Positions 30,640 to 41,114 are shown, numbered from the stretch's first letter. The stretch is 64,000 nucleotides of DNA from Yponomeuta sedellus (GCA_934045075.1 OW203723.1:6731913-6795912), one strand, 5' to 3'. Notes: generated by a model from the letters alone, not told the origin. Numbers and translations are program-made.

Positions 30640-32340
30640 CTACTCTTATGACTGGCCGAAAGCTGAATGCGGCAGATTCTAGTATTTTGGTAGCATTGGC
30701 CAACTCCTCGCGGGTCAGGTGATGCAAGCTAAATTTGAGTTTCCAGCATTTTGAATTCCAGAATACTCGCGGTCCACGAAAGTAAGCGGGGTGAGCCGGG
30801 TTAGTTTCCAGCATTTTTGTACTATTGGTCCATACATCGCAGGCCATGAGACGAGAGCAAGAACAGCTAAATGTGTCAATTTTTGGCATTTTGGCACATA
30901 GGCCTACTACTCGTGATTCACGAGACGTAAGCGCGGAGAGCTAAATGTGACAGTTTCCAGCATTTTGGCACATTGGCCCACTCTTAGCGGGCCACGAAAG
31001 TAAGCGGGTTGAGCTTAACGCGTTAGTTTCCAGCATTTTTGTAGTATTGGCCCATACCTCGCGGGCCATGAGACGTAAGCACGGAGATGGCAAGCAGTTT
31101 GTGCGCAGCCCTGTGAGAGTTTCAAATATTTTGACTGCGCTGATCAATTACTCGCGGGTTACGACACATAAGCGCAGAGAGCTAGATGTGACAGTTTCCT
31201 TTTACATTGGGCCACGAGACGTAAGTGCGATGAGCTAAATGCGCCTGTTTCAAGTATATTGGCAGCATTGACCAACTACTCGCAGGCCACGTGACGTAAG
31301 CGGGAGAGCTAAATGTGACAGATTCCAGCATTTTTGGCACATTGGCCCACTCCTAGCGGGCCACGAGACTTAATCGCGGGGAGCTAAATGTGTCAGTTTC
31401 TAGCATTTTGGCACGTTGGCCCAATACTCGCGGGCCACGAGACGTAAGCGCGGAGAGCTAAATGTGACAGTTTCCAGCATTTTGCCACATTTGCCCACTC
31501 CTAGCGGGCCAGAGACGTAATCGCGGGGAGCTAAATGTGACAGTTTCCAGCATTCACTTATTCCTAGCGGGCCACGAGGCGTAATCGCGGGGACCTAATT
31601 GTGACACTTTCCAGCATTTTGGCACATTGGCCCATGAGACCACGTCTACTCGCGGACCACGAAACGTAAGCGCGGAGAGCTAAATGTGACAGTTTCCAGC
31701 ATTTTTGGCACATTGGCCCACTACTCGCGGGTCACGAGACGTAAGCGCGGAGAGCTAAATGCGACGGTTTCCAGCATTTTGACACATTGGCCCACTACTC
31801 GCGGCTCACGTGACGTAAGCGGGAGAGCTAAATGTGACAGTTTCCAGCATTTTGCCACATTTGCCCACTCCTAGCGGGCCAGAGACGTAATCGCGGGGAG
31901 CTAAATGTGACAGTTTCCAGCATATTGGCACATTCGCTCATTCCTAGCGGGCCACGAGGCGTAATCGCGGGGACCTAATTGTGACACTTTCCAGCATTTT
32001 GGCACATTGGCCCATGAGACCACGACTACTCGCGGACCACGAAACGTAAGCGCGGAGAGCTAAATGTGACAGTTTCCAGCATTTTAGCACATTGGCGGAC
32101 TGCTCACGGGCTGCAAGACAGCGCGGTGAGCTAAATTTGGCAGTTTCCAGTATTTTCCCCTACTACATTTGGGCCACGACACAAAAGCGAGGTGAGCTAA
32201 ATGTCACAGTTTTTAGAATTTTCGCAGTACTGGCTCATTACTCGCGGGCCATGAGACATAAACGTGGAGCTAACAATCGGTTTGTGCGCAGCCTCGAGTC
32301 AACAGCGACACGTAAACGCGGCGGCTGCGAGTCATTGACT
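30640..32340. repeat. Minisatellite of about 74-bp units
   Basis: About 22-24 head-to-tail units with consensus pieces GCGGAGAGCTAAATGTGACA, GTTTCCAGCATTTTGGCACA, TTGGCCCACTACTCGCGGGC and CACGAGACGTAAG. Units near the edges are more diverged than those in the middle. A multi-unit block starting at TTTGCCACATTTGCCCACTC is present at 31481 and again at 31851, a 370-bp (five-unit) higher-order duplication. TTTGTGCGCAGCC occurs near both ends (about 31100 and 32280). Several 60-96 codon frames run through it on either strand, none protein-like. Confidence 0.85.
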
Positions 32341-32429
32341 GACTACCTCATTCACCAGCTGTCCCGGGCGAGACAACACTGATTAGTTTTCGGATACTAA
32401 TTTGAGTTTAACATTGAGCATTATTATTA

Positions 32430-32540
32430 TTAAAATTCTTTATTGCATAAAAATTTTGCGCATAGGCTTAATGCTACTTAGCATTATCTACCAGCTAACC
32501 TAAGTTTTGGAGATAAGATTAGCAGGTATTGCAATATTAA
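32430..32540 (-). mobile_element. LINE 3' tail fragment
   Basis: (ATT)n, then AAAATTCTTTATTGCATAAA, GCATAGGCTTAATGCTACTT and CATTATCTACCAGCTAACC. It has the layout of the LINE-F 3' ends but a different body. Confidence 0.4.
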
Positions 32541-32727
32541 ACAATATAAAATTTACTAATTATATCTATCATTCCATTTTTAGCATTGATCTTGTGCCAT
32601 GATTATATGTGTGTGACTACCATTAATTTGACCCACTGTTGGACATAGGCGATGTCCAAGGCACGCCAGTTTCTTGTGGGCCAATCTCATTTAGCTACTG
32701 TCAGCAAATTAATTTCTTTACTGCTAT

Positions 32728-32942
32728 TGTATGGAATCAGGCTATACTTTGCGAAAATCCATAATAGCATTAAAATGTGAAAATTACTTTGCTAAATTCC
32801 GCCAAAAATCCCACAAGCACCCTGTTGTTAGTAAGTTTAAGACACGAACAGTGTCTTGCTTCTGCTTGAAAAAGTGGGAGGGAGGGCGGTGCATTAACTA
32901 ACCGTATGGGGCTTGTGGGATTTTTGGCGGGATTCAGCTTTA
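32728..32942. mobile_element. MITE-Q
   Basis: TTCCGCCAAAAATCCCACAA at about 32799 is mirrored by TTGTGGGATTTTTGGCGGGA ending near 32932. GGAATCAGGCTATACTTTGC on the left is a subterminal piece that also occurs, inverted, in the copy at 58275-58430. Confidence 0.55.
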
Positions 32943-33149
32943 GTGCTTTACTGCTTTAATTTGATAAGTTTGATGTTAAAGTGAACCACGTTACTTTATG
33001 TATTTTGGAGTACCGATTTTGCTGATCACGGATCAGTATTTTCATAAATGGAGTGTGATACACTGCTCAATAGTCGTATCACATTCCAGTTTAGCGTTAA
33101 TTTGCGCAAAACGCCTATATTCCCTATATAATTTAATATATACTTAATT

Positions 33150-33295
33150 CTCCTGCACGTGTGTGTCACTGAACTCCTCCTAAACGGCTGGACACTTTTT
33201 TCTTGTGGGTGGACCCTGGATGGCTTAGATTCACACATCGAAATTGTTAGAAATATAATGCAGGACAAAGTTTGTCGGGTCCGCCAGTATGATAT
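33150..33295 (+). mobile_element. Lepidopteran dispersed repeat
   Basis: GAACTCCTCCTAAACGGCTG, GGTGGACCCTGGATGGCTTA, GATTCACACATCGAAATTGT and GACAAAGTTTGTCGGGTCCG form a layout widely seen in Lepidoptera, usually ending in GCTAGT. That end is lost here. Confidence 0.45.
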
Positions 33296-33734
33296 ATGTT
33301 ACATACAGAGCGTAACTTACCTAACAAAAGTTTTATTTTTGGTGTGTTTCACACCCTTATCTCACTTGATAAGAGTTACATGAGTATGCATTTATAAAAT
33401 GAGTCCGGCGACGGGTACTAGCGTTTTCAGCGGGTTTCAGATAGAAACAAATGAACGGCAATAAGCGTGTTTTGTTTCAAAGGTCCTGAGAAATAAAAAT
33501 AAATCTTCGGTATAAAGGTAAAACTCATTAACTGCTTTTCCATTTTTTTATTTATAAACTGATAATTATTTTTGCCCAAAAATAACACTATCTAGTTTAC
33601 TCATAAAAAAGATAACGATGGGTGAGCGTTTTTATTTCTGTGCTAAATATTATATATTTAGTATCTCAAATTCACATTAGCGCAGTTTCTACGATTAGGC
33701 TCATTTGCAGTTACTGAATTTTACCTTTATACCG

Positions 33735-33930
33735 ACGAAATATAAAGACTTTCTTACAGTGAAATACGCTCCACTGCAGGGCACAATCATTCTCAGTGAG
33801 AGAATGGGCTTAATTGCCACGCGTGTCCACAGTGAAATGGCAACTCCAAGCGCCGAGGTACGTAAACAGCTCAGACACTTACATTTCCTCACGATGTTTT
33901 TCCGTATCGTTAACGAGCGGTATTGCTGTA
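33735..33930 (-). mobile_element. SINE-A fragment
   Basis: CTCCACTGCAGGGCACAATC, GAGAGAATGGGCTTAATTGC, CACGCGTGTCCACAG, AACTCCAAGCGCCGAGG and TTTCCTCACGATG are in family order. The head is missing, and the tRNA-like composite at 33936 follows directly. Confidence 0.65.
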
Positions 33931-33935
33931 ACTTA

Positions 33936-34200
33936 AATAAACTTATTTAGAGGCTGAAAAAATCACCTATCAAAATCACCGGGATTCAAACCCGCGACCT
34001 CTAGCTGTCCGTGCCAGCGCTCTTTCCAACTAAGCCAATGGGCGACTCACCGGCATCAGTGAAATTTCGAACCTCTTTACAATATTCTCTGCTGTTATTG
34101 GCACGGACAGCCAGAGGTCGCGGGTTCGAATCCCGGCATGGGTGGAGTTTTAGCCTCTAAATAGGTTTATTGAAATTGTTAGTGCATTAAAAATAATATA
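33936..34200. mobile_element. Head-to-head pair of tRNA-like elements
   Basis: The minus-strand copy (33936-34091: ACTTATTTAGAGGCTGAAAA, B box complement GGGATTCAAACCCGCG) runs into a plus-strand copy (34092-34200: TTGGCACGGACAGCCAGAGG, B box GGGTTCGAATCCC). The plus copy starts within the anticodon arm. Together they form a long imperfect inverted repeat with about 60-bp arms. Confidence 0.65.
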
Positions 34201-34434
34201 ATTGCTGTAACTAGAAAACAGTCACAATTGTTACATGCGAACCTACGACCTCTCGAATATGAGTCGATTATTTGGTACAATTTCATTTAAGAAAATCCCA
34301 CACCTTTATTCAGTCTATTACGAACTTTTAAGAAAGAAAATTTAATATGAAACCCCATAGAAATATTTTTATTATTTCCCGATTTATTCCAATTTTCCAC
34401 ATAAATTTTACTGCCTGAAAGGAGAGAGCCGATG

Positions 34435-34512
34435 ATCTAGCACAGTGGCGTGTCTTGGGAGAAGCCTATGTCCAGCGGTTGACTGATTCCAGCTAATTAT
34501 GATGATGATGGT
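34435..34512 (+). mobile_element. LINE-E-like 3' end
   Basis: GGCGTGTCTTGGGAGAAGCC, TATGTCCAGCGGTTGACTGA and a (GAT)n tail at 34498-34510. A related family with a GAT tail in place of GAA. Confidence 0.5.
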
Positions 34513-34570
34513 ACAAATTTTACAGGTGTTCTAACTTACAATAAATAACGTACAGTAAAAAGTAATAGAT

Positions 34571-34871
34571 AGAATATTTTCGGGGCTTAATCGCGTACAA
34601 ATTTATTTTACCTCGACGTTTCGACGACGTTACAGTCATCGTGGTCACGAGAAGACTGATGGCTGGCACCCGTTCGCATCTTCGGCTGATGAGGTTTCAG
34701 ACTACCCTCAATCAGCCATCACAAAGCACTATTAGGGTTGCGACACACTACACTGACAATGTCGGACGATAAGCCATGCGACTTTTTTCCACTCGAACAC
34801 ATCTTGATGACCGGATCCCATGTTTGCGACAGTTTGAAACCACATTCCCGATTAAGCCCCGAAAATATTCT
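34571..34871. mobile_element. MITE-P, complete copy
   Basis: A 23-bp terminal inverted repeat starting AGAATATTTTCGGGGCTTAA (34571-34593) is exactly mirrored at 34849-34871. The interior holds ACCTCGACGTTTCGACGACG and CAGTCATCGTGGTCACGAG. Partial relatives lie at 46560-46685, 47220-47330 and 54030-54110, with the GAAACGTCG core. Confidence 0.7.
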
Positions 34872-35265
34872 TACTATGTGTACAAGTCGCGAAAGTTAAA
34901 ATATGTTAGTAAAAAGTAATAAATAAATAGGTTTTTAAAAAAGTAATGTATAATGTATAAAGTAATGCTTATAAAGGAGGGGTAGGCAGATAATCGCTTC
35001 GCCGCGAAAAACGTAAATAACATTATTACAGATAATTTTAAAAAGAATGCCTAATGAGTCCCGGCGCTTACAAGTGCAACGAGCAGCATTTAATTATTAT
35101 TTAATTAGATCAACTTTCTATACGTACAAGTGTATACAACTCAGTAGGTAACGTTACGAACGATTTGCAAATAAGATAGTGATACAATTTGTGTACCACT
35201 TACTAAATAAAAGTCGAGATATATATTATTATTATTTTGACAGCTGTAAAAAGTGTAAATACATT

Positions 35266-35470
35266 TACTCTATGGCGTAGCGGTAGCGCGTCTGCCTGTC
35301 AAGCAAGAGGTCCCGGGTTCGAATCCCGGCTGGGGGACAAAAAAAAGCCCAGGTCTTGGATGTTTACATGTATGTGATGTTGTTTTTTCTGGTTCCTACG
35401 ACACAAGGTATCCTAGTGTAGGGCCAGAAGCAATTTATGTGCTTGTATGTAAATGTTATGTTGTTATGTT
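35266..35470 (+). mobile_element. SINE-C, full length
   Basis: The tRNA-like head at about 35266-35337 has A box TGGCGTAGCGGTAGCGCG, loop CCTGTCAA (a GTC anticodon would be Asp-like) and B box GGGTTCGAATCCCGG. The body reads CCAGGTCTTGGATGTTTACA, TTCTGGTTCCTACGACACAA, TGTAGGGCCAGAAGCAATTT and a TTATGTTGTTATGTTATG tail. Best preserved copy of the family. Confidence 0.75.
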
Positions 35471-35487
35471 ATGTCATTTACACTTTT

Positions 35488-35612
35488 TTACCAACAACTC
35501 GACTGCGAAGCATTAACTACGCGGTAGGCGGGACAAACCTAGGTACCTCGCAAAATGTAACATTGCTGAAATTGGGTACTGATTACTAGTTAATGCTGAG
35601 CAGTTGGGTTGT
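35488..35612. mobile_element. MITE-J copy
   Basis: AACAACTCGACTGCGAAGCA to TTAACTACGCGGTAGGCGGG at the left and ACTAGTTAATGCTGAGCAGT at the right, with TAACATTGCTGAAATTGGGT inside. Inverted ends as at 5059-5178. Confidence 0.55.
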
Positions 35613-35659
35613 ATGTTTTTTTTGTTCATTACCGTTTTTATTGGTTTTGGTCGTCTTAG

Positions 35660-35825
35660 TATTTTTTTAAAAACCTGTTTAGAGGCAAAATATTCCACCC
35701 ATGGGCGATTCACCGCCCATTAGCTCAGTTGGAACGAGCGACTCACCGGCATCAGTAAAATTACGAAACTCTTTACAATATTCTCTGTATTACGTACAGG
35801 CAGCGACATCTGGCTGAAGTAATTT
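35660..35825. mobile_element. Rearranged tRNA-like element
   Basis: CCTGTTTAGAGGCAAAATAT, a start of the acceptor region, then a jump to CGCCCATTAGCTCAGTTGGA on the other strand, back to GAGCGACTCACCGGCATCAG, and on to CTGTATTACGTACAGGCAGC. The pieces alternate strands, as if templates were switched within the element. Confidence 0.55.
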
Positions 35826-36039
35826 GTATCACTTGCATTTATTATTTAGTATTTGCATTTAGTATTTTTTATTTATTTTGACTTCATATAGCCTAATGAC
35901 ACTCCCGTTAATATGATGAATTGTTTGAGATATTTTAGGTACAGATCTGACCATTGTTTAAGGTTAAGGCCAAAAGTTATGAAGGAACATAGGATCGGAC
36001 ATACATACGTATATACATATCTACATACATACATGCATC

Positions 36040-36165
36040 ATAATCCCATTATGACCTCACTGAAGGGCACGGGTAGAGTGTCTCATACCTCTTCCTATAC
36101 CTTCCTCAGGGTCTTCCCTGAGGAAGGTATAGGAAGGCCATACTCCACTACGGGGGCCAAATGCA
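36040..36165 (+). mobile_element. Repeat D fragment with a perfect 21-bp hairpin
   Basis: CTGAAGGGCACGGGTAGAGT and GGCCATACTCCACTACGGGG are repeat D. Where other copies have one strand of CTTCC..GCAGAAAGG, this copy has arms 36091-36111 and 36116-36136, exactly complementary over 21 bp around a TCTT loop. Confidence 0.7.
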
Positions 36166-36171
36166 TGCATG

Positions 36172-36505
36172 CATACATACATACATACATACATACATAC
36201 ATACATACATACATACATACATACATACATACATACATACATACATACATACATACATACATACATACATACATACATACATACATACATACATACATAC
36301 ATACATACATACATACATACATACATACATACATACATACATACATACATACATACATACATACATACATACATACATACATACATACATACATACATAC
36401 ATACATACATACATACATACATACATACATACATACATACATACATACATACATACATACATACATACATACATACATACATACATACATACATACATAC
36501 ATACA
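36172..36505. repeat. (ATAC)n microsatellite, about 83 units
   Basis: An uninterrupted tetranucleotide tract of about 334 bp, preceded by GCATGCATGCAT and followed by ACACGAGCCC. Because 4 is not a multiple of 3, all frames on both strands stay open as HTYI or MYVC repeats. Those long frames are not genes. Confidence 0.95.
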
Positions 36506-36879
36506 CACGAGCCCAATATAATTACCCTCCCTTTTGGGCTCCGGCGTAGTCGGGTAAAAAGGACCCATTAATTGGAGAGAAGATTGTTATGCAATTGTGT
36601 CTGAGCCACTGAAGCCGTAACCAAGGTATTGCGCTTTGTATTCAGAACTCGTCGCCTCACAATACGACAGAATACTATCTAAAATGTATTCATTCGATAA
36701 AGCGAAGTTGAATGAGCTGTGTTATATAGTAATGTCGACATTTATAACCAAGCTCAAAGCGGTCTTTGAAAGTCAGCCTTCCCTCCGCGATACAATAAAA
36801 TGTAATTCCAGCAAGCCTAAGAACGCGTTCACGCACACGCCAAGGGCGTAGTCACACGTAGTGACGAGCGAGAAAATCT

Positions 36880-37065
36880 ATTTACAGACCTATTTAGAGG
36901 CTAAAAATTTCACCCATGCCGGGATTCGAACCCGCGACCTCTGGCTATCCGTGCCAGCGCTCTTCCAACTGAGCTAATGGGTGGCATGGGTGGAATATTT
37001 AGCCTCTAAATAGGTTTTTTAAAATTGTACTTAGCACGGGTTAGTGCATTAAAAAGAATATAATC
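36880..37065. mobile_element. Head-to-head tRNA-like composite
   Basis: A minus copy (CCTATTTAGAGGCTAAAAAT to CAACTGAGCTAATGGG) runs at once into the plus 3' part (GCATGGGTGGAATATTTAGC to TTAGTGCATTAAAAAG). The result is an inverted repeat with a tRNA-like loop region and no leader. Confidence 0.65.
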
Positions 37066-37111
37066 ATGTTCTCAATTGTCGAGAACTTTCTCGGAGAATA
37101 TTTAAGTCGTT

Positions 37112-37335
37112 TGTAATGTCTTAAGTCTGTTTTAACTTGTGGAGCCTTGTATATCTTTGGTCAATAAACTATTTTTATTATTCGATAATAATAACAGACC
37201 TTTTTGTTTTACACTTTTTTTCCATAAGGTAGTACATGAAAAAAATCTAAATATGTTAGTCTTATGTGATGTCTTAAGTATGTTCTAACTTGTGGATTCT
37301 TGTAATAGTATCTTTGTTGAATGAACTATTATGGT
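37112..37335 (+). repeat. Two-copy direct repeat
   Basis: GATGTCTTAAG(T)(C/A)TGTT, TAACTTGTGG, CTTGTA, TCTTTG and AATAAACTATT recur in the same order at 37116-37178 and 37268-37332, about 150 bp apart. They are probably the tails of two related retroelement insertions. Confidence 0.45.
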
Positions 37336-38935
37336 CATTTAAGAAACTGTCAATTTTTTCCATGTTTAAGCTACAATAATAAATATAAGACATCACATGT
37401 CCTAAGACTTAAATATTAAGATTAGCCTCTGATGCCGAGCTAGGCATAAAGCCTGTATACTACGGAATAGGGCAAGGTAAAACATTGAGATAATTTACAG
37501 TAAATTCACTTTATTTGTGGAGTATAATGAATAACTAAATCTGAATTCCGCCAACGCTATCTGACATCATCTACTTATCCAAAGGTAAGCCCTTTACATT
37601 GGATAAGTCCAAAACGTCTTGCACCAAGACGATTGCAGAGCTAGGAAAGACAGATAATATTTTATTGGACATCCAGAAAAAAATAGTTAAAATTATGATT
37701 AAGTAAATCTGAGTTGATGTGGGCTGATTTTAGATAGATATAAATAAATCTGAGTAATGTCATACAATTGGCGGTCTTATCGATTAGAACGATCTCTTTC
37801 AGATAAGCTTTGGATGGATTAGAATTCAGGAAGAACACAGTCGGTGGGTGCGTTTCTATAAATAAGAAAATCGAAAATATATTGATACCAAATCGAGAAA
37901 GATTGCTAGAATAAAAGTACTTATGATTACATTATAGTAACAGTAAACTGTCATCTCTGTTAGTTAGCTATTTATTCTTTATCCCTGAATAAGTAATTAA
38001 CTATTCACTCACTTATCCAGAGACGTGGCACTTCGCTCTTAGCTGTATTCATTGAAAGAAGACAGCAATTAATACGAAGATATCCAATTTAGGTCTGTTC
38101 ATGCGAAAATCTCGGTTCCACTTGACCACGAGCGCCTCACATAATATTTTTTGCCAGTTGTTAATAAGGTAAATCGACGAGCAATCTAAAGGGTCTCTCT
38201 TTGATTCTTTTTTTAATGCTACGTTTCCTCGAGCAAACATTTTCATCTTCCCATTCGCTGAGTGTGACTGTGGCTTAAAAGTCCGCCAGACATTCCCAAG
38301 GCATGCGATTACACAAAGCTTGTCAAGTAAACGTCTCATTATTTGTGGAATTCGGAAAGCACGTATACCTAAACATACTACAGTGCTATAGGCCGTGGGC
38401 CGGTCGTCTGTAATCCTGCGTCATACGTTACTAAGAAGAGCCTAATTTATAGTCTGCTTTTAAGTCGCCTGACAAAGTATAGTTGAAGAATAGCTTCGTT
38501 AGCCGACTATGAAAATAAGCTAGACAGTCAGTTTTCAATAAAATTCTTAATGATTAACGGTGGTAACTGAGATTTCGTGTCAAAGGAATGATTGTGCCTT
38601 TCGAATGGTATATTGGCAGTGTCTGTCACTTATGATTTACTTCACTGTTTTTGCTGATTGTTCACAACTTTTTAGGCTTATAGGCAGAACACCAATATAT
38701 TTGGACACATATTTCTGCTCATCTTGGTAAATTATGACGTAGGATTACGATAGCCCAGCGCACGACCTATAAGGATATCCCGATGGAGAAAAAAATCCGT
38801 TTGAGGAACGATTTCGTTCAGTCTCTGTTTGAAAACTGTCGTTTGTCTCACAAAAAAGGAATTTTGAAAGGGAAGAAATCTCTTATCGAAATCTGTAATA
38901 GATGTGTGTCGGTACATCAATTACAGTTTTCGATA
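37336..38935. other. Mostly unique non-coding sequence
   Basis: A LINE-F scrap (CAATTGGCGGTCTTATCGAT, GATCTCTTTCAGATAAG) lies at 37765-37820. The 96-codon minus-strand frame at 38049-38339 and the overlapping frames at 38732-39070 show no motif, splice signals or good start context, and I treat them as chance. Confidence 0.4.
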
Positions 38936-38939
38936 CTAA

Positions 38940-39105
38940 TGAAATCAAATCAATTTTATTTCAACGTTAAGAATTTACATTCTGTTGCCCGAATGTTAAT
39001 GTACAATGTAAAATGCAAGCCGCTGCCTTCGGCAGCGGGAAAAAACCTCTACTCTGACCACTTTTTCTGAAGTCATAATTATGAAATATAATACATCAGT
39101 TGAGG
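38940..39105 (-). mobile_element. LINE-H 3' end
   Basis: CAATTTTATTTCAACGTTAA, GAATTTACATTCTGTTGCCC, AATGCAAGCCGCTGCCTTCG, ACCTCTACTCTGACCAC and AATACATCAGTTGAGG. It is the reverse complement of a LINE tail ending in CGTTGAAATAAAATT. Confidence 0.6.
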
Positions 39106-39139
39106 TGCACTAGGGTTGGAAGAGATTTTGTGGTTAATC

Positions 39140-39715
39140 ATAATTAAATATGTATGATGTTTTGGTTTGGACATGTGGAGAGGATGAAGGAAGAAAGATT
39201 GACGAAACAAATATATAGATAGATATATAGAGAACACTTTATTGTACATAAAAAAGGAAATTACACAGATATTTCTTAACCTAAGAGTACAGACGGCGGC
39301 CTTATCACTAGAAGTGATCTCTTCCAGACAACCTTTGGATGGACTGGAGCAATATATTGGAGAAGGAATTAGATGTACAAATAAATCAAAATATTTCAGA
39401 TACATTGAATAAAACATACTTAATTAAGAAAATAATTATACTAACCCTAAATAGATACATACAAATAATGGTATATTATTTATTGCGAATGTGAGGGGAA
39501 GGGCTGGTAAGGGACGTCCCAGACGGACTTACATCGACCAAATAGGGGATGTATTAGCAAAGGGAAAGTACCCGGAACCGGCGTGCGTGCATGCAACGAC
39601 TTATGAACGTTGATGAAGCGAAGGTGATCTGTCAGGATCGTGGCAAGTGGCAGTCCCTGGTCTCTGCCTTCCCCTCTGGGATACAGGCGTGAGGTTATGT
39701 ATGTATGATGACTTC
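39140..39715 (+). mobile_element. LINE-G split by a LINE-F insertion
   Basis: The left part (TTGGTTTGGACATGTGGAGA to GACGAAACAAATATA, ending about 39211) and right part (ATTGCGAATGTGAGGGGAAG onwards, from about 39482) are adjacent in the uninterrupted copy at 53496-53560. The right part reaches the GGGATACAGGCGTGAGGTTA end and a short TGTATGTATG tail. The 270 bp between is LINE-F. Confidence 0.7.
39211..39481 (-). mobile_element. LINE-F insertion in LINE-G
   Basis: GATAGATATATAGAGAACAC, TTTATTGTACATAAAAAAGG, GACGGCGGCCTTATCACTAG and TCTTCCAGACAACCTTTGGA. It is oriented opposite to its host. The ends are blurred by GATA-like bases, and no exact target duplication could be fixed. Confidence 0.55.
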
Positions 39716-39884
39716 AAGAACTTTTGGAGAAATTTTAAAACTGTAGAAATAATACTGATCACAACAAACAGGAAAAATAAATACTTTGCAAGAAAAAAAT
39801 TAGCATGAGTAGTCAAATGACAGAGTAGCAAATTAAAATCCAAAAGAAACCTAGAATGGGTGACGTAACTTTAAATTTTGATTT

Positions 39885-39995
39885 AAGGTGCTTGGGGGTG
39901 CTAACTAGCGCTGCTAATGGAAAAAAATCATAACTTGTCTTATAATACGTTTTTATTCAAAAGTGAACATGATAAATCTAAACAACTTATGTATT
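39885..39995 (+). repeat. Single diverged copy of the 26.7-kb local repeat
   Basis: TTAAGGTGCTTGGGGGTGCT, AACTAGCGCTGCTAATGG, CTTATAATACGTTTTTATTC and GTGAACATGATAAATC follow the unit repeated at 26670-27905. Confidence 0.5.
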
Positions 39996-40244
39996 TTTTA
40001 TTGACATGTGTATATTATTTAAATTTGTATTTGTGTGATTTTATTGTTTTAAATTTATAAACAACTTTATAACTATTTATAATTTAGTTTATTCAATATG
40101 TATTTCGTGCTTCACTATCGCAATAGACCACCCTGTAATGATAGTTGTAAGTGTTTTTGAAAGAAAGAAAGAAATAAATAAAAAACTTTATTTTCATAAT
40201 AATTTTTTGTACGTAAAATTGTCTTAAAAATAAGTTCTTTTTTA

Positions 40245-40463
40245 GTTTATATATAACATAACATTTACATACAAGCACATACATTGCTTCTGCCCCCACA
40301 CTAGGATACCCTGTGTCGTGGGAACCAGAAACAACGACATCACAAACATGTAAACATCCAAGAACTGGGTTTTTTTTGTTCCCAACCGGGGATCGAACCC
40401 GGGACCTCTTGCATGGTGGGCAGATGCTCTACTCTTTGGACGCCATATTTGGCGTCCAAAGAG
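40245..40463 (-). mobile_element. SINE-C copy ending in a hairpin
   Basis: Body ATAACATTTACATACAAGCA, TGCCCCCACACTAGGATACC, CTGTGTCGTGGGAACCAGAA and the B box complement CGGGGATCGAACCCGGGACC. Where the A-box region should read on, there is a perfect 14-bp hairpin, CTCTTTGGACGCCA (40432-40445) and its complement (40450-40463), with a TATT loop. Confidence 0.7.
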
Positions 40464-40479
40464 TTTGACTCACACTGGA

Positions 40480-40557
40480 TCAGTTTTTTTTATTGCTCTG
40501 CAGGGCAGAGGCCTTCCTCAGATAGGGAGAGCCTTGGGCATGGGTTTAATTCAAAAT
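40480..40557 (-). mobile_element. SINE-A tail scrap
   Basis: TTATTGCTCTGCAGGGCAGA, GGCCTTCCTCAGATAGGGAG and GGGCATGGGTTTAATT resemble the 3' part of SINE-A. Confidence 0.35.
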
Positions 40558-40750
40558 TCAAATTCAAATAATTTTATTTCAACGTAAAGAATTTACATTC
40601 TATTTGCTGAATGTCAATGTACAATGTAAAGTGTAAGCCGCCGCCTTCGGGCCGTATTGTAGTGGAGAAAAAGGCAGCGGAAAAAAAAAACTCCACTCTG
40701 ACCATCTTTTCTCAAATCATCTTAAAACCAAATACATCAGTTGCCATATG
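40558..40750 (-). mobile_element. LINE-H 3' end
   Basis: ATTCAAATTCAAATAATTTT, ATTTCAACGTAAAGAATTTA, GTAAGCCGCCGCCTTCGGGC, ACTCCACTCTGACCATC and CAAATACATCAGTTGCC. The longest LINE-H tail in the window. Confidence 0.65.
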
Positions 40751-41114
40751 TAAACCTAATAAGATTTCATGACTGCCATTAACAACCCCAAATGCCAAAG
40801 CATTAGTCAAATGTCTCACAATAATAGGGGAAAACATAAGTGCTGCGGCCAGACACACGAACAGCACTCGTTCACGAGCATAACGCAGTGCTCAGCCATC
40901 ATCAGTCTCAACCATTTTGGAGGGAGATAGATGACCCGAACACCACGCTACCATTCGAATGACCTTTAGCAAACTTGCAGTTAAGTTTTTGTCAGTTATA
41001 TAAGGTATCATATAGTTATTAATATGCAATCACGTCGTCTGTACACACTTGTATTTTAAAATATATGTTATACTTAGTTATACTTAACAATAAAATCGCG
41101 GTGGAATTGGTTTA

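Noticed and set aside
30640..32340. CRISPR-like array
   Set aside because: Units are head-to-tail copies that vary along their whole length, with no repeat-spacer division. The window is eukaryotic.
31686..32382. Plus-strand frames of 62 and 96 codons, and minus-strand frames at 30608-31147
   Set aside because: They follow the minisatellite unit and change reading with each indel. No known domain.
36057..36571. Long open frames of 122-202 codons on both strands
   Set aside because: They are translations of the (ATAC)n microsatellite, which is open in every frame. The HTYI and MYVC repeats are not proteins.
38049..38339. 96-codon minus-strand gene
   Set aside because: No recognisable domain, no acceptor or donor at the ends, and unremarkable composition.
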